From Perilla frutescens (taxonomy: Eukaryota; Streptophyta; Magnoliopsida; Lamiales; Lamiaceae): a stretch of DNA of 64,000 nt. Below are positions 44,644 to 56,234 of the stretch, piece by piece. Made by a program: the position numbers and the translations under genes. The notes under the pieces were generated by a model that saw only the letters and a list, made by a program, of their open reading frames with translations, was not told the DNA's origin and searched no databases. The stretch covers positions 34,026,664-34,090,663 of the forward strand of contig BRKX01000006.1 of the NCBI GenBank assembly GCA_026008535.1. The letters run 5' to 3'. Position 1 is the first letter of the stretch, and each line of letters opens with the position of its first letter.

Positions 44644-46092
44644 TGATAATCATGGCTTTTGCATGCATTTGAGCATTTATTTAGATCACATTTGATGATG
44701 AATGCATGTATTTTTGGCCTATTTATACTAGTTTCGGCATTCGGTGTGCAAGTTCATGTTCTACTATTTCTTTTTGAAGTTTTGAGTTGAAAAAGGGACA
44801 TATTTGGGATCCAATTCAAGATGAAAAGTTGCTAGAAAGATAGAGGATCAAGAGAGAGTCACAACGTAACTTGAATCGGGTCGATCGGACGAGAAATGGA
44901 AGAGAACGGAGTGAAACGGCGGAGCAGCACAGGAGGCCGCCGACCTAGCCGCCGGTCGGCGGGTCTAGGCCGCCGATCGGCGGCCACCGGCTTGTGAAAC
45001 AGCGGAAATCTCTATATTGCTCGCCGACCCAGCCGCCGTTCGATGAGCTCTGACTTGTCGGTCGGCGGTTTCGACGGGTTTTGGCTCCCGGACCTGTTTT
45101 CGGCCCACGAACTCAGTTTTGGCTCGGGTTTTCGATATCTAGTATAAATAGACTTGTTTTGGACGAATTTTGGAGACTTTTCCAATATATTAGATTTTAT
45201 ATTCTATTTTCTCTGAGGTTATGACCTGCGACATTGGATATTGAAGATTTGAAGTTTTATTCAATGAAGCGACATTACGGTTCTTTTAATCTTTTGCAAT
45301 TTTATTTTGCGAGTATGATTTTTATTATTTTCGTTCTTTCTTCCGATTTAATCATGTGTGAGTAGTCTCTTTTATTAATTCTGGGGTTTGCAATTGGTGT
45401 TGAAATTATGCATTAGTTTGATCCTGTTATTTTTCCCTTCCGATTATTGTGTTCAAATATTCATGTGTTTATTTCTCATGCATGGATTAGTCGCTATAAT
45501 TTATGTATGCTAGCTAATTAATTTGAGACATGGCGGAGATAATTAATTAGTGGGATTAAGTGGATAATTTGATACACGTTCTGAGGAACCTGTAAGAGAT
45601 TCAACCGATGATTTAAGGAGTAAATAATTTACCTAGAGACGAAATTAATTGGCATTTTATTAATCTACTGCTACCTTGAGACCTAGCGGAGATAGGTAGT
45701 TATATTTCTGTTTCTTCACTTTTAATCAGATTAAACTGGGATTTATTAGGGTTAGATTATTGTATAGTGGATACATTTTATGTGCATTCCCTAGGATTAA
45801 TATCTTGTTAATTGATTGAATTTTTTGAACTATTTCTTCTGCATTATTTGTTTATTTCTTCTGCATTATTTGTGTCGTATTGGTTCTGTTTATTCTGTTT
45901 AATTGTCTTTAAATTTTGTGTCTAGTTTAGAAAACCCAAAAAAAAATCGGTAGCCTGGATAATAGTAAATTGTTAGCTTAGTACTCAGATTGGTCAAGCA
46001 TTCAGTCTCTGTGGATACGATACTTTGTTCACCAGTTATATTGCAGTGTCCTGTGTTAGTTGCAGTACAATGCATAAATAATTAGTGCATAA
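44644..46092 (+). repeat. 3' LTR of the Athila-like element (1449 bp)
   Basis: It matches 33004-34430 throughout with scattered substitutions. The last bases read GTGCATAA where the 5' LTR has GTGCATCA. The GC-rich cluster (about 44936-45075) keeps the longer form with CCGCCGGTCGGCGG and CCGCCGATCGGCGG. Confidence 0.92.
45143..45150 (+). promoter_or_regulatory. TATA box of the Athila-like 3' LTR
   Basis: TATAAATA is at the position equivalent to 33484-33491. Confidence 0.65.
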
Positions 46093-46097
46093 CTTTC
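46093..46097. repeat. Target-site duplication CTTTC, right copy (Athila-like)
   Basis: CTTTC follows the LTR end at 46092. The interrupted envelope-like ORF continues beyond. Confidence 0.88.
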
Positions 46098-46649
46098 TTT
46101 CCTTGTTCTGTAGACTGTGCTTCACTTTACTTTTGAGCCGGTGAAAATCCCTTCTGAGTAGCAGCTTTGACTATACTTGCAAGCTTGTGCAAGTTATAAA
46201 CATTGTCAGGTACATCTAATGCTGGGGAGGCAAATCCGTCTCTTGATGAAAGATCAATAATCAAAGCTTGAATCTTCATCTTCTCAGAAGTATGCTCAGA
46301 AATTAATCGAGCATGAAACTTCATGCTTCTCTCTAGAAATTTCAGCACAACACTTATTGGTGAGGAGACCTTAACAGTAGCATTACCTCCTTTATTGGAT
46401 GCTATAAACTGCTTAAACTGGAGGCGCATGTGATGATGTCCAATTTCAGGAGCAACCTTGATCACAAGAGGCTTTTTCAGTGGAATAACGTTGTCATTCT
46501 TTGATGAGACATTCTTCTTTTGGTACTTTATGATGTTGTAAAGCAATGAAGGATAGCACAGAGGTCCCGTAACCACTGTAGACTGTGTACTATTGATAAT
46601 ATTTCCAAACATAAATTCACCATAATTGAACTGCTTCTCAGTTCCAAGA
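46098..46649 (-). pseudogene. Envelope-like / plant transposon protein ORF, middle part
   Basis: The minus strand encodes EKQFNYGEFMFGNIIN ... GPLCYPSLLYNIIKYQKK ... MRLQFKQFIASNKG, resembling the conserved domain of envelope-like or 'putative plant transposon' proteins of Sireviruses and relatives. Its N-terminus is cut at 46649 by a gypsy LTR; residues that would precede it in the open frame come from that LTR and are not part of the protein. A TAA near 46127 interrupts it before the Athila-like insertion, after which the acidic tail at 32811-33003 follows in frame. The family call is moderate. Confidence 0.65.
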
Positions 46650-47818
46650 TGTAGCGCCTCGAACCCGGAGGCTCGGTGCTGTAACAAAACACACACGATG
46701 AAATAAAATCACAATAAAATTTTTACAAACTAACATAAATCATTTTCTAAAATTATAAAAATTCGGACAGCACTTCGTTTAAAATATTAATAAATTCCAC
46801 GCTCATAGGCGTTTACCATTCAACAACCAATCATATAAGATAAGACTTTTCAACCAACCTATCATTTTAAAATCACACCTTTCGAACCACCAATTAAAAT
46901 ATGTTCAACCTTGACTAGTCAAAAATCCAATATTATGCCAGCAAGGCCACTACGATCACACACGTCCATAAAATATTTAAATAATCTATAAACATACAAC
47001 GGAAGCATATATAATCATATTTGTTGACCACAATCGAGCAAAGTCAATATTTCAAAAATTAAAATATGGTCAACCATACAAGATGTCCCTATTAGTCCAC
47101 GTCCGTCACCTGCCGTCATGAATTACCTGAAAACGTTTTTAAATAGTGGGGTTGAGTGCCAAAAAACACTCCATGGGAATACTCATACATTCGTCCCATA
47201 ATTTGCAATAAGAATATCAATAACTTCATATTTGACATATCGTGACTCATACGCTCAATAGATATAGTGAATACCGACCCTAATGTGATCACATATAAAC
47301 TATAACATATTCATAACATGAACATATTCATAGGTAATTACACCGGAGTGCCATATTCGGAATTCCTCATATGAGTCGTGTCAATCCACATTGAGCAACA
47401 TAAGCATAAATCATTTTTCATAGCGGATGAAAGTTTAAATATATTTTCGAAAATATTTTAGTAAGTAAGCCCACCTTATAGCTAGATAAGCTGAAGCTTT
47501 ATTCATGATTTCACATACTAAGCCAGCTGTCGCATCAGGACCTTATGCTTAAATATAGGTATAACCTTAATCATCTATTGCTCGTCTTAATCGTGTTTCA
47601 AGTTAGGACCTATACATAAAAACTATTACTTAATAACATAATAATGATCTAACATATACTATAACATAAATACGGTTGTAGGTATCGAATCCCTAAACTA
47701 AGAGCGTAACCTGACGTTGCTTAAATGTCGAACGGGATCCTAACTTAAAATATATCAGAGTCCTCGATCATGCAAATTAATGCCTTAAATACATAAAAGA
47801 AAAATATAATATTTAATA
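46650..47818 (-). repeat. Partial gypsy LTR (minus orientation)
   Basis: Plus-strand TGTAGCGCCTCGAACC at 46650 is a plausible LTR terminus lying against the envelope-like ORF. The sequence has the inverted repeat plus TTTTCAGGTAA module seen in the other gypsy LTRs but is cut at 47818 by the next LTR. No PBS, PPT or ORF is visible. The remaining part is not found in the window. Confidence 0.6.
47153..47172 (-). other. Conserved LTR inverted repeat (partial LTR)
   Basis: Sense GGAGTG...CACTCA with CAACCCC after it, followed by TTTTCAGGTAA (about 47121-47131), lies about 500 bp from the sense 3' end. Confidence 0.6.
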
Positions 47819-50680
47819 TGTAGCTGCCCGATCCCCAAAGATCATGGAAATGGACGCCACGAGGATGAGAATTAAGAAGTGGAAAAGAAATGGGGTAATT
47901 AAATTAATGACGGGGTGTTAATCCAAACGGATTAATGTTTGCAATAAAATTTAACAACTGAGTATGCCAAAGATAGGTTATGCCTTGCGGAAAATTAGAC
48001 AGTATAACCTCTGTAACTAGAGCGAATCCCCGTTTATAACGGCTTATAAGAGAAGAATGGAAGATGTAACAATTCAATAAGCCCTTTCATAGGCCAAACG
48101 GGAACAAATAACCAGATACCAACAATAAATAGACCCATTCATAGGTTGACAAAAGAAACAGACACCAATATGCTGAACAAATGAAGCCCTTCCATAGGCC
48201 AAAATAAATGATCAAATATACATAACGAAAGACCGGCTTCCTCCCCTTGAAATAATTATGTAGCTAAGCATATGATACATGTTAACTAGGAAGTCAACAA
48301 ATGTTCAGAATCAGAGAAGCAGAATCATATCAACAAAATACCAAGATCAGAGTTCTTAGCATTTAGCAAATGAATACCATAAGTGCGAAAGCTCAATTAT
48401 TAAAAAGAATACTAACAAAAAGGGACAACGGAAAAATATGTAAATTATAATAGCCCATATCTCAGCCTTGTCACCTCCACACTCCAGCCTACTCACCTGA
48501 AAATATTTGAAAAGATTTGGGCTGAGTACTAATGCACTCAGTGGGCAAGTTCTAACAATTTAAGTTATGCAAATCATTTTGTAAAAGTAATCTATATGTG
48601 TCCATGCAGGTAGTGAAGCTTAGGAGGTTTAAAAGTTGGAAGCAACCTAAGTTCACCAAAACATTTTATCGTGAAGCGCTTAAGAGTATAACCCGTCACT
48701 GCCCGCAACCCAAACTACATCACCAACGCATAATGTTGAGTATGGCCACAGTATACCCAAAGAGTATATCCAATAAGTGTTTCATTTTAGTCTCACCGAC
48801 AAAGAGTAGGGCAAGACAAATAATGCATGCATACTGTAGCTACTCACATTGACACAGCGCTGGTTTATGATATTTCAACGACATACAGTAGCATGTAAAT
48901 ATTTAACGCAGATAGTCACATATGCAATTTTAGCAAAGCAGAGTTTAATAACTCGAAAGATACAATTTACAAATATAGTATAGTATAACCCACCTTTCTC
49001 GGGATTTGTAAAAGCTAACTTCTGAAGAATCAACCCTAATACTCTTTCTGTAGCTCAGCTGGTACTACATAAGGTAAACTTTAACTTAGGATAAACGTTA
49101 TATTTCCGAAAATTAATCTACTATAAGCGGAGCTATAATTAACTCTATTCTATTCTAAAATATATTGCGCGGCTCTAGAGACCTTGAATAATTTCGAAAA
49201 GAAGAAAATAAATTCCAAAACGTTATTCTTACTTTACTGGGATCAACTGATTTGACAGAGGTCTCTTTCCAAAACTTCTCATTTATCCAAAGTTTATCAG
49301 ATCTACGCCACGACACTTTTTAACCGCTCGAAAATTACGAAAATATTCAAGGATGATACTATGCATGCCAAGAGTAAAGACTGAGAATTTTAAAATTTTT
49401 CGATAACACATGCTCTCGGAAATAAAATAACTACTTGAATTAAATAATCGATATTATTCAAAACTCATCCCAAAATTACAAAATTCGACGGGAGCATAGG
49501 AAATATTATTTCGAGCAACTTACAAGAAGAAACGTTTTCGATTTGACGACCCAAAATGGGTGAAACGGGATAAAAATCGAAACTGATCGGTAACAATATT
49601 CACAAATTTTAGCTGAAAATGTATCGGTCTTGATCGAGCTTGATACTCATTGGATTTTAGCTCAAAAGTACAATTTTTGATAGTGCAAAAAATAAGGAAT
49701 TTAATGGTGTAATCAGATCAAAGATCAGACGGCTAGAACATAAATTCGAACTGGGCAGATTTATAATATAATATTCGGATCCGGATTTCAAACGACGAGA
49801 AATCAAAAATCTATTGCGGTTAACTACAAGATCCAAATGATCAAAGACTATTTATAAAAAGAAGATTTCTAATACGACTATCCAGGAAGAGTAGATCTGA
49901 GATTTACAAAAAATGAAAACGGGGAAAAATACCGAAAACTCACAACATCAAACATCGAAATCGTTAGAATTAAAGATAATCGAAATATAAGCATATTTGG
50001 AACGTGAAATTTCTATATTCATCAGTCCGAATGACCAGAATCGGAGAAAGTACCTTCTCCGAGGAATTGGTGACGGTCACGATGATTTTCCATCGTGATC
50101 ATCCTTTGTATCATCATTTCAATCATGTATTCATGATCTACGCGTTGACACCTTCAAAATGATTATTTCATAATTGAAATAGGAAACTAGAGTCGTACAT
50201 TCTCTGAAAGCTGCTTGGTGTTTCGATTTTGAAAATGAATAAAAAATGAAACCTTAAGCTCCTATTTATACTGGAAAAATAAATAGGATAATAACGAATA
50301 AAAGAAAGAGGATAATAATGGAAAAAGAATATGATAATTACAAATAGCATAATATTTTGAAAAAGAAATTGGATAATGACGGATGTGCTTTTTTCTATTA
50401 AATTTATTATTTTTCAACTTAAAGTTGTGTCAAGAGTTCATTTAAACTCAAAATTAGAAAATTCAAAGTTTGGCACGATGCTCGAAATTTTTTTCTATCA
50501 ACCTGAGAAAAATATTAGAACATATTTTTAAAGCAATTTTTGACCAAAACAAAATATAACAGATTTTCCTGCCTGCGATTTTCCTTTATTTGAATCATTT
50601 AAGGACCTAACTTATTTTCTAAATTATCAGAGGGTAACATAAGTTGAATTAAACCTTCTAAAATATTTCGGGGTATTACA
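47819..50680 (-). repeat. 3' LTR of the LARD-like element (2862 bp)
   Basis: In the sense direction it begins TGTAATACCCCG at 50680 next to a polypurine tract and ends near 47819 (GGGCAGCTACA). It aligns with 53206-54829 over that whole length. No gene; ORFs shared by both LTRs are chance frames. Confidence 0.88.
48523..48540 (-). other. Conserved LTR inverted repeat (LARD-like 3' LTR)
   Basis: TGAGT...ACTCA sits between GGGC and GTGGGC on the plus strand. In sense, TTTTCAGGTGAGT follows at about 48491-48503, about 670 bp from the LTR 3' end. Confidence 0.65.
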
Positions 50681-50694
50681 TTCTACCCCCCTTA
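50681..50694 (-). other. Polypurine tract of the LARD-like element
   Basis: In the minus direction TAAGGGGGGTAGAA directly precedes TGTAATACCCC. The same string abuts the LTR at 58148. Confidence 0.88.
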
Positions 50695-51195
50695 AATAAA
50701 TATCATCCCGAAATTTCCATATCTTGAGAAGAAGTATCAAAGTACATCCTCAGGGTTCAAAACCTCAATTTTTGTACTTGCTGCCTAGAACTGATAAGGG
50801 TCTCCTATTCTTTAGGTTGATTCTCAACTTTTAGCCCTATTTCCGCTTTCTTCATGGTTAAATACTTCTTTGAAGAGTCTATACTCGCTCTTCTTTTCCA
50901 CGTAGATTTATCTTTCCGAAAGCCTAAACATTCGCCATCTTTCTCTATCTTTTATGACAGTTATCACAATGCAGCGACTTCAAATAATCTCCCCATGATT
51001 GGAATGAGCACGCCCTTGGACGGCTGGATTACAAATTCTATCAGGTTCGAACTGTGTTTTATGACTTTTCTTAAAATCTTGAGATTCGACGTTCACGTCT
51101 TCTTGAAGCGTGCTTGAATCGTATTTCCGATGCAACTTAGTCTTATTTTCATCATGATACTCTTCTCTTTTCTTTAAAGTGGTAGTCCAACTGTG

Positions 51196-51600
51196 TAACA
51201 CCCAAAACCACTCCGTTTAGCCACATTACTTACATACCATCTACTTACTTATTTTGGTGTGCTTATATTTAATTGTGCGGAAGCTAAGGTCAATTAGCAT
51301 GATAAGGTAAGGCATCATAATTCTCAATATAAATTTTTCACGATTATAGCATGCAATCTATCATATTTATTTCGTCACACAACATGGTTTTAAGTAGAAG
51401 CATCGTATAAGCCCATCCACAAAATCATACAATCATCTAACCTATCGGGCTCATAGGTCTTACTCAACCCGCCCGTCTAACACCCTAAATTAACATACAT
51501 AGCATAGGGGTTCATTGACATATAATTTACATCGTAGGCTCCTAGGTCAAACGACCCGCCTTTAAAACACATACATAATATGTTAAGTTGTCATAGCATA
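51196..51600 (-). repeat. Partial LTR related to the solo LTR at 18835-21203
   Basis: Plus-strand TGTAACACCCAAAACCACTC at 51196 is a reversed LTR terminus. The reverse complement of about 20790-21201 aligns with it, sharing CGGAAGCTAAGGTCAA, CCTATCGGGCTCATAGGTCT and GACCCGCCTTTAAAAC. The right limit is approximate because it merges into the duplication that starts at 51541. Confidence 0.75.
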
Positions 51601-52560
51601 CCTAAGTTGAAAGCTTGCGTAGGGATTTCTTGAACGTGCAATAGATCTACAATCTCATAACTGGCCTATAAATTGATTACTTATTTCCTTACTTCTGGTT
51701 CGTAGTCTAAGCTTTTTAATCTCATCTCCACAGAGAGGTATAAAAGGCGGTGATCGGTCTACCTCAATATTTCGCTCAGGTGACAATTCTGATATTGAAC
51801 CTTGTATATATCAGCCATCATCGTTTAACATATCTACCCACAAAAATTTCTAGTCTCCACATAGATCATTGACTTATGTTTTTGTTTTCAAAATATTTTA
51901 TTCCTTAATGTGTCCATCTTCCTAGTAACAATGCAAATTCTTGGTCAACTTTAACACATCTCAATCTGAAAGACTTCTTCTAACCGGATGTTGACCCACA
52001 TAGAGTAGGTCATTTCCCTAATGAACTTCAAACACCAAATGGATCTCTTTCCTAGGTCAAATGACCCGCCTTTAAAACACATACATAATATGTTAAGTTG
52101 TCATAGCATACCTAAGTTGAAAGCTTGCGTAGGGATTTCTTAAACGTGCAATAGATCTGCAATCTAATAACTGGCCTATAAATTGATTACTTATTTCCTT
52201 GCTTCTGGTTCGTAGTCAAAGCTTTTTAATCTCTTCTCCACAGAGAGGTATAAGAGGCAGTGATCGGTCTACCTCAATATTTCGCTCAGGTGACAATTCT
52301 GATATTGAACCTTGTATATATTAGCCATCATCGTTTAACATATCTACCCACAAAAATTGTTAGTCTCCACATAGATCATTGACTTATGTTTTTGTTTTCA
52401 AAATATTTTATTCCTTAATGTGTCCATCTTCCTAGTAACAATACAAATTCTTGGTCAACTTTAACACATCTCAATCTGAAAGACTTCTTCTAACCGGATG
52501 TTGACCCCCATAGAGTAGGTCATTTCCCCAATGAACTTCAAACACCAAATCGATCTCTTT
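51541..52560. repeat. 510-bp tandem duplication (two units)
   Basis: Unit 1 is 51541-52050 and unit 2 is 52051-52560. Both start CCTAGGTCAAAYGACCCGCC and end GATCTCTTT, with a dozen or so differences. Unit 1 begins inside the LTR fragment, so the duplication copied part of it. Confidence 0.92.
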
Positions 52561-53190
52561 CTTGGTATACATACAAAATCTCATAATCCGCTCATCGTGA
52601 TATACATGTGGCAGTTATTCTGAGCCATAAGTTTATGTTTATTCATCAAAATGAAATGTTTCCTCAGTCAAATGTTCTCAACAATCTCATTAGTGTTTAC
52701 AAATTCAGCCTAAGTTTAGCAACTATAGGCTAAGTTAATCTTAGATTCTCCCACTTTCAAGTTCTTGTACTCATTCTAGAGTATAAACAATAAACATATT
52801 CCGGCTATCAAGGTTTACAGTATGCATTCCGCATATTCCCAATATCACAAGTATGCAAAAGGCATATATAAACAAGTTCATACATATATGTAATCAACAT
52901 AGTTTTTCGACAGAAACCAGTATGCTCACAATCATATTTCAAAACTAGTATGCTATCACCATAACAACAGAGTACGCAATCAGCGCAGTTAATCACAAGT
53001 ATGCTATCGTTTTTAGACAGACTTAACATTTCAACAAATAATGTAAACTTTTAAAAACTAAAATTTGGATAAAAACATGCGTATCTTTTAAGTTGTTGCG
53101 TGAGTGACGAGCCGAGGGCTTATATATTATCACACGGAATTTCAATGAAAGACGAAATAAGACCCAGCAGGTCTATAGAGTTGCAAACCT

Positions 53191-53202
53191 GCTTTGATAC
53201 CA
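53191..53202 (-). other. Primer binding site, tRNA-Met-like variant (LARD-like)
   Basis: In the minus direction TGGTATCAAAGC follows the LTR after three bases, one base different from the TGGTATCAGAGC sites elsewhere in the window. Confidence 0.8.
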
Positions 53203-53205
53203 CTT

Positions 53206-54829
53206 TGCAGCGCCCCGATCCCGAAATATCGTGGAAATGGACGCCACGGGGGTGGGAATTAAGAAGCGGGAAAGAAATGGGGTAATTAAATTAATGACGG
53301 GGTGTTAATCCAAAAGGATTAATATTTGCAATAAAATTTAACAACCGAGTATGCCAAAGATAGGTTATGCCTTGCGGAAAATTAGACAGCATAACCTCTG
53401 TAACTAGAGCGAATCCCCATTTATAACGGCTTATAAGAGAAGAATGGAAGCTGTAACAATTCAATAAGCCCTTTCATAGGCCAAATGGGAACAAATAACC
53501 AGATACCAATAATCAATAGACCCATTCATAGATCGACAAAAGAAACAGACACCAATATGCTGAACAAATGAAGCCCTTCCATAGGCCAAAATGAATGATC
53601 AAATAGACATAATGAAAGACGGGCTTCCTCCCCTTGAAATAATTATGTAGCTAAGCATATGATACATGTTACCTAGGAAGTCAACAAATGTTCAGAATCA
53701 GAGAAGCAGAATCATATCAACAAAATACCAAGATCAGAGTTCTTAGTATTTAGCAAAAGAATACCATAAGTGCGAAAGCTCAATTCTTAACAGAATACTA
53801 ACAAAAAGGGACAACGGAAAAATATGTAAATCATAATAGCCCATATCTCAGCCTCGTCACCTCCACGCTCCAGTCTACTGACCTGAAAATATTTGAAAAG
53901 ATTTAGGCTGAGTACTAATGCACTTAGTGGGAAAGTTCTCACAATTTAAGTTATGCAAATCATTTTGTAAAAGTAATCTATCTGTGTCCATGCAGGTAGT
54001 GAAGCTTAGGAGGTTTAAAAGTTGGAAGCAACCTAAGTTCACCAAAACATTTTATCGTGAAGCGCTTAAGAGTATAACCCGTCACTGCCCGCAACCCAAA
54101 CTACATCACCAGCGCATAACGTTGAGTATGGCCACAGTATACCCAAAGAGTATAACCAATAAGTGTTTCATTTTAGTCTCACTGACAAGGAGTGGGGCAG
54201 GACAAATAATGCATGCATACTGTAGCTACTCACATTGACATAGTGCTAGTTTATGAGACTCTGACAACATATAGTAGCATGTCAATATTTAACACAGATA
54301 GTCACATATGCAATTTTAGCATAGCAGAGCTTAACAACTCGAAAGATACAATTTACAAAGACAGTATAGTATAAGCCACCTTTCTCGGGATTTTGAAAAG
54401 CTAACTTCTGAAGAATCAACCCTGATACTCTTTCTCTAGCTCAACTGGTACTACAGAAGGTAAACTTTAATTTAGGATAAACGCTATATTTCAGGAAATT
54501 AATCTACTATAAACTGAGCTATAATTAATTGTATTCTATTCTAAAATAGATTGCGCGACTCTAGGGACCTTGAATAATTTGACGAAGAAGGAAACAAATT
54601 CCAAAACGCTATTCTTGTTTTACTGTGATCAACTGATTTGACAGAGGTCTCTTTCCAAAACTTGTTATTTATCAAAAGTTTATCAGATCTACGCCACGAC
54701 ACTTTTTAACCGCTCGAAAATTATGAAAATATTCAGGGATGATACTATACATGCCAAGAGTAAAGACTGAGAATTTTATAATTTTTTGACAACACATGCT
54801 CTCGGAAATAAAATAACTGCTTAAATCAA
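53206..54829 (-). repeat. 5' LTR of the LARD-like element, truncated
   Basis: It aligns with 47819-49440 (including GCGGAAAATTAGACAG-type stretches) at high identity and stops at 54829, where the next LTR begins. The missing 1.2 kb should hold its 5' end. Confidence 0.88.
53909..53926 (-). other. Conserved LTR inverted repeat (LARD-like 5' LTR)
   Basis: TGAGT...ACTTA: one stem base is changed relative to 48523-48540 (C to T). Sense TTTTCAGGTCAGTAG follows. Confidence 0.6.
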
Positions 54830-55116
54830 TGACACGACCCCAAATTAATATCTGATTAATATGAAGTGTGACTGGCACGACTCGATCTCAATAAAGGATG
54901 GATCAAGGCGCGAACCAGAAATAATTAAATAAAAGAATGAACTACTGTATTCCAGGAACGATAATTGCTGTGAGCTCGAATTCTGAACTAACTTTAAGTA
55001 CTCACAAGAGATAGAATAATAACAGTACTTAATTGATTATCGAGTTATGGAACTTGTCCAGAACAAAAGCTGAAATGTTGAACTTGTGATATAACTGAGT
55101 TGCGGAAGCAAAAGAA

Positions 55117-55157
55117 AGATATTAATAATAATAATAATAATCATAATAATAATAATA
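55117..55157. repeat. (AAT)n microsatellite
   Basis: Repeated AAT/ATAATA units with one CAT interruption lie in the gypsy LTR. The Asn-rich frame across it is an artefact. Confidence 0.9.
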
Positions 55158-55262
55158 AGAATACAAGGTCATCTGAGCCTTGTACCAAAAAGAACTCCAC
55201 TCTCAGCACTTCTCCTTTCCACACCAGCTCAACCTGCACATTTAAAAACAAACATGCAGGGC

Positions 55263-55280
55263 TGAGTACAAGGGTACTCA
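55263..55280 (-). other. Conserved LTR inverted repeat (truncated gypsy LTR)
   Basis: TGAGTAC and GTACTCA form a perfect 7-bp inverted repeat with a 4-base spacer, about 430 bp from the sense 3' end. In sense, CAGCCC and then TGCAGGTTGAG follow. Confidence 0.7.
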
Positions 55281-55450
55281 ATGAACACATTGCCAAAAAT
55301 ATTTATGAACTGAAAACTCATTTTCTTGTCATGCATTTGAGTAAACACATAGGGGTTTTATCTAAAAAGGCCCTATGTTTTACTAAATCATTTTATGTCA
55401 TTGAGCGCTCTTTTCTATTGTATGATCATCCATATCCCACTGAAAGTCGA

Positions 55451-55621
55451 GGAATAGCTCCGCTCAGCCTTTTCCACAAACGTCGGGGAATAGCTCCGCT
55501 CAGCTTTTTCCCTCGAACGCTTAACATAACTAAATGCCGAAGAATAGCTCCGCTCAGCCTTTTCCACGCACATTTAGCATCGTCGATGTCTTAGTCAGGA
55601 ATTGCTCCGCTCAGCCTTTCC
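55451..55621. repeat. Four copies of a 25-bp motif in the gypsy LTR
   Basis: GGAATAGCTCCGCTCAGCCT followed by TTTCC occurs at 55451, 55487, 55541 (AGAATAG) and 55598 (GGAATTG, one T shorter), with unrelated spacers of 11 to 32 bp. GGAATAGCTCC is partly self-complementary. Confidence 0.88.
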
Positions 55622-56234
55622 GTCTTCCTAATATCACCGACTCAAGTGTACACTAACCTCGGTTAACACGCTAAGTTAGCACGAGGCTCGATCGATTTAC
55701 GAGTTAGAAAGCCCCTTACGAGCTAACTAAATACAGATAAGGATATCATACAAAACAAAATATTTTATGCATGACAATAATTTATTTGCATCAGAAATAA
55801 ATAACTTTAGGTGAGTAAAACTCAAATCATTATTTGGACTAAGAGTCCGTTGAAAAGAAAGCCCACCTTTCACCGAGATTTTAACACTTGAACTGCAGCA
55901 AAAGTTCCTCCGTACGTTATCTTGCACTGGACAGCTCGCCTTGATAGAGTTAACATAAAACTGAGTACGTTGAACTAAAAACGTTGTTTGGACTCAACAT
56001 GAAATTGAAGGCCTATTAGGGTCTAGTATCCGTTCTAAATTTTCTTTTGCTTAAGGGTTAATCTCGACCCTAGTTTTTAACCATCTAAAGACATACATCG
56101 ACATCATTTAAGGTGTCAAAAATACCTCAATATCATCGCAAGTTGATTCTAAAAACAAGATCAACATTAAGCTTCGATTGAACAACATTCTGCACAACGA
56201 TAAACTTTGCAGAATTTTCTATTTTGACTCGCTA

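Larger units (their letters stand above)
33004..46092 (+). mobile_element. Athila-like Ty3/gypsy element, complete but decayed (13.1 kb)
   Basis: The order is 5' LTR, tRNA-Asp PBS, gag, protease, RT-RNase H, integrase, a 1.35-kb noncoding stretch, an envelope-like third ORF, a noncoding 3' stretch, polypurine tract and 3' LTR, with CTTTC on both sides. The tRNA-Asp primer, the gag and RT types and the extra ORF after integrase are those of the Athila lineage. LTRs of 1427 and 1449 bp differ by about 22 bp plus substitutions. In-frame stops in every ORF make it non-autonomous now. Confidence 0.92.
50695..53190 (-). other. Noncoding internal region of the LARD-like element
   Basis: About 2.5 kb without a recognisable domain. 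It contains an inserted or captured LTR fragment (51196-51600) and a 510-bp tandem duplication (51541-52560). The parts 50695-51195 and 52561-53190 show only short ORFs and no similarity I can name. Confidence 0.7.
47819..54829 (-). mobile_element. Gypsy-type element without recognisable gag-pol (LARD-like)
   Basis: On the minus strand: a truncated 5' LTR (54829-53206), PBS, 2.5-kb internal region, polypurine tract, and a 2862-bp 3' LTR (50680-47819). No gag, RT, RNase H or integrase motif is visible in any frame of the internal part. Large elements with long LTRs and no coding capacity are called LARDs in plants. Its 5' LTR is cut by the 54830-61055 element, and the lost remainder is not present further right. 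Confidence 0.75.

Noticed and set aside
48598..48852. 84-codon ORF shared with 53918-54238
   Set aside because: The two are equivalent positions in the two LTRs of the LARD-like element, antisense to it, with no recognisable domain.
55100..55594. 164-codon ORF beginning in an Asn-rich run
   Set aside because: The N-terminal part is an AAT microsatellite and the rest is the repeated 25-bp LTR motif read on the antisense strand.
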